The translations under genes and the position numbers were made by a program. Shown piece after piece: positions 48,421 to 58,591 of a stretch of 64,000 nt of DNA. Where the stretch lies: the NCBI GenBank assembly GCA_910574455.1, contig CAJSYZ010000001.1:3021424-3085423 (forward strand). The letters are read 5' to 3'. The notes below the pieces were generated by a model. The model ran no database searches, was not told the DNA's origin, and saw only the letters and a program-made list of their open reading frames with translations. Source of the DNA: Trichaptum fuscoviolaceum (Eukaryota; Basidiomycota; Agaricomycetes; Hymenochaetales; Trichaptaceae). How positions within the stretch are numbered: the first letter of the stretch is position 1; every line of letters starts with the position of its first letter.

Positions 48421-50889
48421 ATCGTCAGGGGTGGGATCTGGTGGGAGATCGTCATCGCCATCGTCGTCAATGATAGCGGTGGTAATGTCCTCGTCAACGA
48501 AAGTGTTGTCTGGTTCGGGGCCGACCTGTATGGTCATGCGGCCCGTAGCGACCTTGGTCGGGCAATCCTTCGCGACGTGACCCGGTTTGCCACAGCGGAG
48601 ACATAAATTCTCCCGCATATGTCGAGCACGTTCCGCAGCGTTATTGCGGTTGTCGGTGGGTGGTTTGTCGGCGGGTCGTTGGGCAGGTGTGCTAGAAGAG
48701 GGAGCAATGGGGTTAGTACGACGAGGATAGAAACGGTTTTCCTGTCGTTTTTCGTATTCGCGTTGCCAGTACCGAAGGTCGGCGGCGATTGCGCTGTCGC
48801 GAAGTTGGCGGTATTGAAGTGGTCGGCCAACGATAGCAAGGTGGTTCTTGATGCGTGGTGCGAGGCCCTTGTAGTACTGAGCAGCGAGAGCGGTGTCGTT
48901 GAAACCGGAATCCCAACTGTAGCTGTCAAAAATGGTATTATAGGGTTGGATGATCTGGTCATCGCGCATGAATGCATTGAGCACTTTGTCTTGCGCAGAC
49001 GCCTGGAGTTGTGGATCACCGAAGCACTGGTTCAACTCTTGCACAAAAAGTTGCCAGTTGCTCAGCATCGGATTCTCCGGCTCTTGGGATATGATCCCGC
49101 CCCACCACGTCAGCGGACCTTCACGAAGGTTGGTCGCTGCGTAGGCTACTTGAGTGCGATCGTCTGGGAACGCCTCGGGGTCGACGAAGAAAATTTGAAG
49201 AAGACTAGTGACAAAACGACGTACCGCTTCCCGACCGTCCCGGCCTTTCGGAGTACCGAGTGGTTCCGGTGGAGAGTAGCGGGGCGCTCTGGGACGTCGG
49301 GGTGGAGTGGGTGCAGTCACATAGATCGGTTGCGCGTACTGCTGTTCCTGTTGGGGTGGTGGTGGTGGTGGTGGTACTGGACGTGGTCGTGGAAAGAAGG
49401 GTATTGGACCCCTCGGTGGTCCGCCGTCCGGAGGTCCGTCTGGTGGTCCGCCCGGAGGACCGTTCGGAGGTCCGCCAGTCTGGGCGAAAGTTGGACGTCC
49501 GTCGTAGTATGCGGACTGGGGTCGAGACTGATGATTGTCGTAGAATGGGGTGTTTGTGTGATGCGACTGTTGCTGTTGGTCTGCGGGGTAAGATTGTGAG
49601 TAGATTACGGTGTTATCTCTCATAGACGAGGGTTGCTGCGCCGCTGTCGGTTGAACGGCGGGTCTGGATCTCGACGAACTGCGGAGTTCGTTTTCGGACA
49701 TAGGCAGGTTAGTTGCTACCCCATGAAGTGATCGTTGCGGGGATGGTTGCAGAAGTTGAATGTCACCGAGGTCGGAGTGGTGAGACGAGGCGGGGCGGAT
49801 GTGAGCCGTCGTCGGAGGAGGGTGTTGTTGATCCTCGGTTGGTGCCTGCGGCATGGGTCAGGGAGCGTAACCAGGCTGGGGTGCGAATGGTGTAATACTC
49901 TTGCGATCTGGATAATATCTCTGGTTAGCTGGAAGCTTATCATAGGGTACAAAACCGGGTGGGTGTTGCGAGGTATCGTATGTGCGATATCCCGGCAATG
50001 TCTGAGACGATGAAGTTGGCATGGAGGTGGTAGGGCGAAAATCGGACGGTTGAGTCTGCCCTTGATAGGGGTACGACTGCGAAAACTGTTGGTATTGCTG
50101 CGCTTGTGGGATCTGTGGATACGAGGGTTGGTTAGTAAACGAACCGGAGTCGTTTTGACTCGTTACAGCCTGCTGAGGTGGTCCGTAAGGGTAATACCGC
50201 GGATCGAGGTATTGCTGCGGTTGTCCGACTGCGGGTTCCCCGATGAACGACTGGTGACCTGGATGTTGGGGCTGGATAGACCCGGGGTGACCGACCATTG
50301 AAGAGTCGAAACCTTGTTGCATGGATCGAGATGACTCTGACACTTCGGGTATCTGAGGGAGTTGGGGGATGTTGACCGACATGCGAGGGTGCCGGACTTG
50401 CGAAGCAGAAGAGGGGCGGTTAGTAGGGGTGGATTGAGGTCGTTGCGAAAAGACCGATTGTATGCGCGTTTTGGATCGCCTCAGATCCGGAGTCATATTG
50501 CGCAAGGCATCAATGTTCGCAATCCGCCGACGCTCTTGTTCATCAGTAGTTCGGTGAGTGACATGTTCACTACCTAGAGCGGGCAGGAAAGGAGAATGAG
50601 CCTGAGTATTGAGATCGGTACCGGGGCGCATATCGTCGAAAAATCGAGCACGATTTTCGAGCCTAGGCGTCCGTGGTGTAGCTGGCGGACCAACGATTTG
50701 ATCCTGCGGTGTAGTCTGCAGAGTTGCCTGGGCGGGAGCGGAGAGGGCACGGAGGATCACTTCTTGCCCGCCGCTAGAGTGAAGAGAGCGAGCGGAGTGA
50801 TGAGAATGCGATGAATGTCGAGAGAGTGTCGAGTGAGAGGAGTGGTGGCTGGTGGGGATTATAGTCGTAACCTCTAGTTCTTCAGCCAT
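48406..50889 (-). CDS. Gag of outer chromovirus, interrupted by one in-frame UGA
   Basis: Starts ATG 50889, about 34 nt inside the 5' LTR. The first 343 codons are His/Ser then Gln/Pro/Tyr-rich (SQSYPYQGQTQPSDFRP), ending at TGA 49858-49860. The same frame stays open for 484 codons more (ATG 49854), with a Pro/Gly-rich segment, the Ty3 Gag core (REAVRRFVTSLLQIFF, REGPLTWWGGII, LSNWQLFVQELNQCFGD) and knuckle CLRCGKPGHVAKDC, then an acidic tail. Either a nonsense change, programmed read-through, or two adjacent proteins could explain this. It overlaps Pol in the -1 frame at its 3' end. Confidence 0.85.
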
Positions 50890-50923
50890 CGAGCCTGTCC
50901 GTGTGGGAAGGACTCAAATATAC

Positions 50924-51766
50924 TGTCAGACCGGGCTTCAGACCTTGGGGAACGGAGGACCGACTGTTAAGTCAGACTACCGAAAGGTGGCTCTAACGAA
51001 AGGGAGAAACGTTAGCTTCGTTAAGCTAACACGGACTCACGGACAAGGCTGTGGAGCCTAATAGATATAGAGAAGAGAGTCGAACGCAGTTCGACGTAAG
51101 AGTCGGAAACTGAAGAGAGAACCGGGATAAGTCGATCCCGACTGCGAATCGCGCAGTATAAAGTCGGACGAAGGTCTGGTGGAGCTCAACGGCCTAGTAT
51201 CGTATTGATACCCTAGGACTTGTGATATTTGAGTCGAAGCTATACTACGATACATGTATCGACTTTATAGTTGAGACTTGTTTGTACATTGTTGATAGAA
51301 CGCATGTCCGATCATAGTCCGGATCGGGTTGAAGGCATGAACGAAAGGGGAAAGGGAATAAAATGCGAGGCCGAAGGTTACACGGAGGCAATCGCATGTA
51401 TGCGGCATGTTCAGGATAGAAAGAATAGAAAGGGTCCGTTTCGGCGGTCCGGTCAGGTACGTAGCGGGGTCCTATGACGTCGATCGTAGTGCGGAATGCG
51501 CGTGGTGGTCCGGTTACGGTCGGCCCGGCTATGATCCGGTGTCTAGTGCGAAAGGTTAGTGACAGTATTGGATATTGGATATCCAATTGTATTGTCCGGC
51601 GTTTGGTCTATGGCGGACGTTAGCGTGGGGTGGATATTGGTGTGATATCCCTGCGTGCACGCGTTGTCCGCGATGTCCGTTCGGTGGAGACGAGTCGGAG
51701 TGCCGAACTATGAGCGGACATCGTAGTACCTGTTCGGAAAGGTTAGGTAAAAGTGTAGTCGTGACA
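50924..51766 (-). repeat. 5' LTR of outer chromovirus
   Basis: 843 bp, matching 23291-24133 with about seven differences, flanked by TGGGG at 51767-51771. Confidence 0.92.
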
Positions 51767-51771
51767 TGGGG

Positions 51772-52650
51772 TTGGCCCCCTGGCATGGAGGTGTAGTTCC
51801 TCACGCGCCTGAACGCCCCCTCCCGTGAAGTGGCCCGAAACAATGTCAAGGCTGGCAAGTAGGCGGCCAAGACGTAGGGTCCCGCCTTGGCAGGTCACCA
51901 GTACCAGCTAATAATCTTATAGAATCGCGGTAATTATCGCAACCCGATTGTATAGTTATCGCGGTAACTTCGGCAGGCTTTCGGCAGCTCGTTCTGCCTT
52001 TCAGCTCTGCCTGGGCCGCGTGTGCCGATGCTGCCTTCTCAGGGCTTTGCCCGGCAGCATGGGAGCACTTTCTTTTCATTTGAAATAATAATTATATTAA
52101 TCTGCAAAGCCTGGACTACGGTCCAGGCCTAATTATAATTTGGAATAAAAGTTAAAATATCTAAATTAAAATAGCGCACACGCGCGCTGGGCCGGTACGC
52201 GGGCGGCGGGCGTTGCACGCGCGCACGGCGGATACCAGCGCACGCCATCCGCGTCGCTAGACCAGGCCCACGGGTGCGACTACGGCCTCGCGGCGCACTG
52301 CACTGAGAGGGCCAAAAGCCGTTCGTGCGTGGTGTGGCGAGGCAGGCAAACAATGCGGCGTGAGCGAGTTTGATTGGAGTACAGGAGCACGGAAAGGGAG
52401 GTGAGAGCTCGCGAGCGTCTGTCACGCAGGGCTCAATGGGTTATGGTGCAGCTGCGAGAAAGCGAGCCATTGTCAGTCAATTTTTGTAAATGGAACACAA
52501 ATAAAATGAAGACATACCTGGATTGCTGCCACCAGCGAGCATGCTGATGCCGCTCCTGGTTCACTAGAACACAGCTCAGCCACCCTCCTGTTCCTCCTTG
52601 TACTCCTGCTTTGATGCTTCCTGCGAGGCGTCGAGCCGTGAGATCGTCTT
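51772..52650 (+). other. structured non-coding stretch after the chromovirus
   Basis: No gene is recognised. The first part should contain the 3' end of the group I intron (continuing from 23290) and its downstream exon. Strong hairpins follow: ATGCTGCC..GGCAGCAT with an inner GGC/GCC stem (52028-52060), and GCCTGGAC-TACG-GTCCAGGC (52109-52128), whose C(UACG)G loop is a UNCG-type tetraloop. Repeated TCGGCAG and TCGCGGTAA motifs occur at 51931-52025. From about 52150 it is GC-rich, then turns into low-complexity sequence up to the hAT-like copy. Confidence 0.5.
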
Positions 52651-52658
52651 GTTGATGG

Positions 52659-54132
52659 TAGGGCATGACACGGGTGCACCTGCAGGTGTACCCGGATCCG
52701 TGAAGCGCAGGTACCTGCGCAAAAAAACTGATACCTGGATCCGACCCGGAACCGTGGGAAACGGATCCGGGTCTACCTGGACCCGTTACCTGCAGGTATT
52801 GCAGGTACCTGATAGGACCTGCAGGTAATAACAGTTAGTAATGTAATAATAAGATAAAGTATTTGAAGAACATACTATCTGTGTTTCTGAGGAGTCCTGC
52901 ATGGCCCGAGCTTCGAACGAGCCACGTCGTCCTGCAAGGCAAGGTGTTTGCGTCCTCATCAGATTGGGTGCGGTTGTGACGAGGTGCCTACAGGCGTCAA
53001 CCGCATTGACAGCGCGGTAAGGCATAGGCGCAGGCGTCGACCGCGTCGACCGCGAAGTAAAGCCTAGTGCGCAAGTTCGCAGGCTCCTGAAGCGAAGGAA
53101 CATGGTGATAGTGAGAGGATCGCCACGCTGCAAGTCAATGAGTAAGATATTATCAACAACATGAGAATAACCAGAACCACTCACGACCATTGCACGAGAA
53201 TGATGTACATTCCCTGTGCCCCGGAATACTGCTCCTGTCATAGCACAGGCGATCTTCAGACATGGTAACATAGGGTGCTTCTCGCCTTCATCCCAACACT
53301 GAACCGTAACCACTGCCAGCTTCTCCAGTTCCTTCACACTGTTGCTCGTTACGCGCAGAGAAGCAACCCGGAAACTGAGAAGTTCAAGCGCCCGATGCCT
53401 GCCAGGAGCTGTTTGAAAGCGAGAGGTGATGGAAAGAGGTTTTCGACCTTGAATTCCCGTAAGCGATTGCAGGTGTGTGTGGAAGCACTCCCGCAGCTGT
53501 CCAGCACGTCGGGGTAGAAAGCGATTCCAAAGACGAGCCATATTGTCGCAAGAGATGGTTCAGTAGCTCAGGCGCCGGTTCCCATTCCAACTCCAAAAGC
53601 GCAGTGACTGCGAAGAGTTTCGCAGCAGCCAGTCAATGAAGTCCATCTTCGGGCGAGCCTGTTCAGCCTGACCTTTGTGAGGCGGCATGAGTGCAGACGA
53701 TGGCGAGTGTTGCGGTTGCCGGACGAGCAGCATGTCGAGGGCGACAAGCGGCTGTGGTCTCGCGGTCTCGCGAAGAGAGCGCGGCGGGCGGGAGGGCGCT
53801 GACAAGCGCGTAGTTGGTGAGGAGGCGGTCATGGCAGCCGTTGTCGTCGTAGTAGGCGGCTTCGAGGATGGCGAAGAGGACGGCACATGTCGAGTAGAAT
53901 GTAGAAAAGTAATGGTACATCGTTGCGTTCGTCGCACTCAAGATGAGTGCACGTGATTTACCGGGTACTTGCAGGTACCCGGCCAGGTACCTGGGCAAAA
54001 AAAATCCAAACCTGGATCCGCAGGTAAGCGTGGGAACCAGGTACCTGCGCACAGGTGCACCTGGAACCGCAGGTATTTGAGCGCAGGTACCTGCAGGTAC
54101 CCACGGATGACCTGCACCCGTGTCATGCTCTA
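52659..54132. mobile_element. hAT-like non-autonomous transposon, copy 3 (1474 bp)
   Basis: Same length as copy 2 and nearly identical. TIRs TAGGGCATGACACGGGTG/TAGAGCATGACACGGGTG. A perfect 8-bp duplicate GTTGATGG lies at 52651-52658 and 54133-54140. Its 251-codon minus-strand frame (53541-52786) differs from that of copy 2 at only a handful of residues. Copies 2 and 3 therefore stem from a recent burst mobilised by a transposase elsewhere. Confidence 0.88.
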
Positions 54133-54166
54133 GTTGATGGCAGTCTCTAGCTTTGCCTTGTCCTCG

Positions 54167-54432
54167 CGCTTGCGCTTGTCCGAGCTACTCGTCGTTCAGA
54201 GAGTTAAGGAGGTTGTAGGAGTAAGACTTGAAGTCTCGAAAGCTGCGCTTGCGCTCACTTGTCCGTGAGCTTCTCGACGTTCAGTGAGGTACGGAGGTGT
54301 CGGAGTAAGACTCGAGGTCTCGGGAGGTGCGCTTGCGCTCGCCTGTCCTTAATCTTCTCGTCGTTCAGAGAGGTGCGGAGGTGTGAGAGACTAGGAGTAA
54401 GACTCGAGGTCTTGAAAGCTTCGCTTGCGAGC
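54167..54432. repeat. minisatellite, three units of 79-92 bp
   Basis: Units start at 54167, 54246 and 54330 with CGCTTGCGCT and share TCTCGtCGTTCAGaGAGG and GGAGTAAGACTcGAgGTCT. A fourth begins at 54422 and is cut short. Open frames across it come from the repeat and are not called. Confidence 0.8.
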
Positions 54433-56600
54433 ATACAGCTCGCGCCCGGAGGCGAGAGGCTGCGGAAGCAGAAGCAAGATGGTGTTTGCGCGCAGCAAAT
54501 GCCTTCTTGCCTGTCGTCCATAGCTCTGAGAGCGTGAAGAACAGTGAAGAAAGACAGAAAGACGATGTTCGTGATGCGTGCGGATAGCGCGCCACGACCC
54601 TGAGAAATGTGTGAAATTACCGCATATGGTATGTCTCAGACTTTTTTTATGCTTCAAACATATCAATAACATATACTTTGAAGTTTGAATTTTATCTGGA
54701 GAGACAACGCTCAGGCACAGTGCTCTATTAGATATATTATATACGAGTCTAGGTGCTAAAAATTTGGGGGGACTGTATGGTATGTTTCAAAGGGTGCAAA
54801 TGAAAGACTACAGTAGAAATGCATGATCAATGCTTATTTGTTCCAATTCATTGATTTCTCTTTTACCTTATACTCCTCATAGCGCTTTGGTAGTCTACAG
54901 ATGTATTATATGTACAGTAATAAAGCTCTCAGAAAATTATTGGCTTTAGCAGCGCTCTATAAGAGGCTATAAAAATAAAACGACCCCAAAAAATGGCCAT
55001 TTTGTGCACTTTTGGGTCAAATTTCAACATTCGCAGCTCATTTCAATATATTACTGACGATTAAAAAAAAGAAACATACTGCATAGCTATACTAGACATA
55101 CTACTGGAGCATAATCAGGCGTTATAATGAGAGTTATAAGTAAAAGACTTGTGAAGTGCACAAATGTATTTGAGGGTCGAACACATTTGTACAAGTTTCA
55201 CTCGAAGTGATGCATTCGAAACACCACTTTCGAGTTTAACCACTTCCACTCTATCAAATAACGAGATTCTTTTTTAGAACTTTATATAATGTAAGGTAGA
55301 TCTATTTTACAAAATATGGAAGTCTCAGATGTACTCAAAAATATACAAATGAATAAATACTGCTGGAACAGCACTTTCTATCACTATTTTGCTTATTACA
55401 CAACATCCAAGTGCATGAATGCTACTAATAAAAATACAATAATTTACTTTTCAACGAGCTCTATTGCCATTCATAATGTGCCTGAGCTGCTGTTGTAGTG
55501 ATGTTTTAATTTTAAGGGAAAACGATGTCCGGCGATGCCTCGGACAAATGCTCCGGGAATCGCCGGACACAACTTTGAGGACACGGATGTGTCGAAGGAC
55601 ACCTTCGACAACGTCTATAAATTATAATCTTCACTCTTTTCACCCAGTTTTTTGGTGTTTCGAGTGTATACACATTAGATATTGTATTTAGATAGTAATA
55701 TACACAATTTAAAAGCAAATAAAAGAGACAACTAACATACTTACTTTAGCCTTGCGAAGCGCTGATCACGAAGATCGTGCGCAGTCGCAAAGGCTCTTCC
55801 TGGATGCCGCAGTACTATCATCGCAATACCAGGGTGTTTAAACTCTCTTTTATATATATCCGGTCGTTTAGCAGCCTACAAGGTGCAAACAATGAGTCAA
55901 GGTGCATTTGGTAGAACGGATTCATGGGAGACCAGGCACCTCAGCTCATAAGATGCATCGCATTCTGTCATGACAGTGTATCCGATTCATTTCCTTATTT
56001 GGACTTGTATCTGATTCAATACCATATTCGGAAACATGTTCTCATAATTATTTCAGCAGTGTAGATAGTTAGATATGTACATGAGTGTTTACATAGTATA
56101 GTACAAATGATTGAAATATAAGAAGCACAATAGAAAGAAGAATTTAGGAGACAAACCGGAGTTATAGCACCATAAAGGAGAGTGATTAATTAGAAAGTGA
56201 AATTAGTATAAGCTTTAGTTAAGTTGTATCGGATACTTACCTTGAATAGGATGCCACTAATGTAGCAGATACTTGAGTTACATCGGATACTTGAGTTGTA
56301 GCGGATCCCACTATTGCATCGAATTCTCGGAGATGACAGAAGACAAAAAAGAGTTAGCTGACAACTCTAAGAGAGTGAATACAGAACTTACCTTGTAGAT
56401 TGATGTCGTCTGAGAAATATTTAAGCAAACTCTGAAAGCTCCAGCATTCCGGTAATTAGTGAATGCATTTGTTGCACTGAAATAAATTCCTTACCAGCAA
56501 TCTAGTCTGAATCCAAGAGCACATCGGAATGCGAGCACACGGAAGGCGTCTACAAAGACCTTGAACTCGCGCAAATGGTCAGCATCCGCTACTTTCAAGA
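54433..56600. other. AT-rich stretch without a recognisable gene
   Basis: About 2.2 kb of AT-rich sequence. Visible structure: an inverted pair GACCCcAAAA..TTTTGGGTC (54982-55018) and two adjacent perfect hairpins at 55526-55569 and 55591-55609. Direct repeats GATACTTGAGTT(A/G) occur near 56267-56300. A few sequences look like splice donors on the minus strand (near 56235, 56390 and 56495), but no coding exon joins them. Probably old repeat remnants. Confidence 0.45.
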
Positions 56601-56622
56601 AAAATATAATTACACCTTTTTG

Positions 56623-57742
56623 CTACATTATCGGGGAACGAGAAAGAAAGGAAAGCGTCAAAAATTGTCTCTGGAGGGCCTTAAGTGTTACTAAACTTCT
56701 GTCTGCAAAGGTGAATATAACCGGGCAAATCTCGAGTTTCTCTTTCTCGAGTGCATCCAGTTGTGATGTGTAGTGGGTGGGGACAATGTACTGGAGGTCG
56801 CTAAGGATGGGATTGCTGTTAAACTCGGCCAGCAGATCCTCCTGAGTGTACGTCGTCCGCTGACCCTTGGGAAGAGTAGTGTCCCTAGTGGGAACCATGG
56901 AAATCCTAAGGGTGGATCGCAGACGGACCCGGGTTGCAGTGAGTACTGGTGGCACTTGCATGGTACCCGTGTAGCAAATGGGAGCCAAGTGAGCACACAG
57001 GGCACCCGCATGGCTATCAAGAGCGCTTTCGACCGCCATGCCCTCAGTGGAGCCTGGACGGTTAGTGAACGTGCATACAATACGGCCTTTAGTGTTGAAA
57101 ACCGCAGACCGCACCAGAAGACGCTTTGTGGTGGGCAGCTCAGCAAAGAAATTACGTACCGCTGTAGTAAGGGCGGCACCAGACTTGCGCTTAGCTGCTG
57201 GGATGTAGGGGTTAGCTGTAAACACCAAGGTCGGCTCCTTGGCATACATCTTGGGTGGTGGGGGTGAGGCACGTCCAGAGGAGGGCGCTTTCTTGGGAGT
57301 GGTCCTGCCCTTGGCCGGGGGGGCTGGGGTGGTAGTAGCCGGAGGTGCTGGGGCAGTAGTGGCTGCCACCTGAGCGTAGGTGAGTGGGACTGGGGCCGGA
57401 GCTACCTGGGGGGGTGGCAGTGGGTTGATGCGCGGGGGGCGAGGTGGAGGCCGGTCGAGTAGAGTCTGCACCTGTCTGGAGAGGGTACCAACATCGCTGT
57501 TCAACTTACTGATGCCTGCATTCTGCTTCTGCACAATGCGGACTTCCTTGATCAGCTGTCCAAGAGCCTTGTTCATAGTAGCCATGCTCTTGCTGGATGC
57601 TGGGTCGTCGTCAGGAGTGGGGGGGGTACAAATGGAGGGGGGAGTGGGACGCCGGTTTCAGTGTGGTGTTGTTGGAAGGCAGCTGCCGCACGGTCAGCAT
57701 ACTCTTTGACGTTGGGATTAGCATCCTTCCCATCCACAAGTG
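56623..57742 (-). pseudogene. LINE ORF1 in an inverted 5' segment (LINE copy B)
   Basis: Reading the minus strand: YADRAAAAFQQHHTETG in one frame (57742 to about 57610), then, after a frameshift, 320 codons to the stop at 56623. It includes a short coiled coil (KEVRIVQKQNAGISKLNSDV), a Pro-rich linker with LTYAQVAA, and a globular C-terminal part (TKRLLVRSAVFNTKGRIVCT). The SYAQVAA-type string and position are typical of ORF1 of Tad1/I-like LINEs, an RNA-binding protein. It faces away from the RT fragment that starts at 57743, the arrangement produced by twin priming. Confidence 0.75.
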
Positions 57743-58591
57743 TCGACAGGGCATTCTGTCTATGACGCTGCCCAACGCCTTTTACAGATTGTGGAGAAAG
57801 CCCAGTCGGAAGACAAAGTGTGTTCTGTCCTAGCGGTGGACATACAAGGCTTCTTTGACTCGGTCCATCCACAACACCTCCACGACTGGCTCTTGGAGTT
57901 AGGTTGTTCGCCAGACATGGCGGACTGGTGCCTTTCTTTCATGACCGGGCGGGAGGCTGCTATCTCTTTTGATGGCACTACACTCCCTAGTGTCCGTAAA
58001 CCGGACTTTGGGACGCCTCAGGGCTCCCCTGTCTCACCCATTCTCTCCACTCTTTTTGCAGCTATTGCGATTCAGCGGTTCCGCCACCCTGACTGCGAGC
58101 TCCTAGCATACGTCGACGACCACATGATTGCCATCACTGGCTCATCAGTCACCGCCAACTGCAGGAACTTAGTAGGCGCTTACCACCACCTCAACTCGCT
58201 CTTCAACGACATCAATCTCAACATCGAGACCGCGAAGACCGAGCTCCTCCATTTCCACCCCCCTGGGCGTCGCCACCGATATCGCGGCTGGGACTCCCGG
58301 GGCGTCCAACTCGACGAGGACACTCTCATTAAGCCCTCCATCCCACTTCGGTGGTTGGGTATCTGGTGGGACCCAGCCTTGTCTTTCAAACCCCATGTTG
58401 AGCGCATGCGCTCCAAGGGCCTCTCAACACTCGCTGCCATTCGCCTACTCGCCAACACAGAGCGTGGCATGTCCGCCCTCAACCTTCGCCAGCTTTACTC
58501 AGCCTGCGTCAGAACAGTCCTTGCATGGGCTGCGCCGGTCTGGTACACTGGCACCCGCCAGAAGACCCTTGTGGCTCGTCTACAGGGTGTC
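57743..58591 (+). pseudogene. LINE copy B ORF2 fragment, reverse transcriptase
   Basis: On the plus strand it reads HSVYDAAQRLLQIVEKAQ, ALAVDIQGFFDSVHP-like text, GTPQGSPVSPILSTLF, LLAYVDDHMIAI and KPSIPLRWLGIWWDP, then stops at LVARLQGV where the poly-T of LINE copy C begins (58592). The rest of this copy presumably lies beyond copies C and D, past the window. The sequence is close to copy C. Confidence 0.88.

Larger units (their letters stand above)
23291..51766 (-). mobile_element. outer chromovirus (Ty3/Gypsy) with antisense accessory gene, heavily nested
   Basis: LTRs of 843 bp (TGTCAGACCG..GTCGTGACA) at 23291-24133 and 50924-51766 differ at about seven positions by eye. TGGGG duplicates flank the element (23286-23290, 51767-51771). 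The minus-strand order is 5' LTR, a very short leader (~34 nt), Gag (50889-48406), -1 shift, Pol with C-terminal chromodomain (about 48420-44768), antisense gene, polypurine tract, 3' LTR. With the nested DNA (24530-36948 and 36973-42987) removed, the element is about 10 kb. No obvious TGG-type primer-binding site follows the 5' LTR; self-priming, known for some chromoviruses, is possible. Confidence 0.92.

Noticed and set aside
48619..49599. 326-codon plus-strand frame
   Set aside because: It is the antisense shadow of Gag, which has knuckle and capsid signatures on the minus strand.
51846..52079. Homing endonuclease gene for the group I intron
   Set aside because: The short minus-strand frame has a few Cys/His residues but no His-Cys box, LAGLIDADG or GIY-YIG motif.
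54255..54595. Overlapping short frames on both strands
   Set aside because: They lie on the 79-92 bp minisatellite and have no conserved content.
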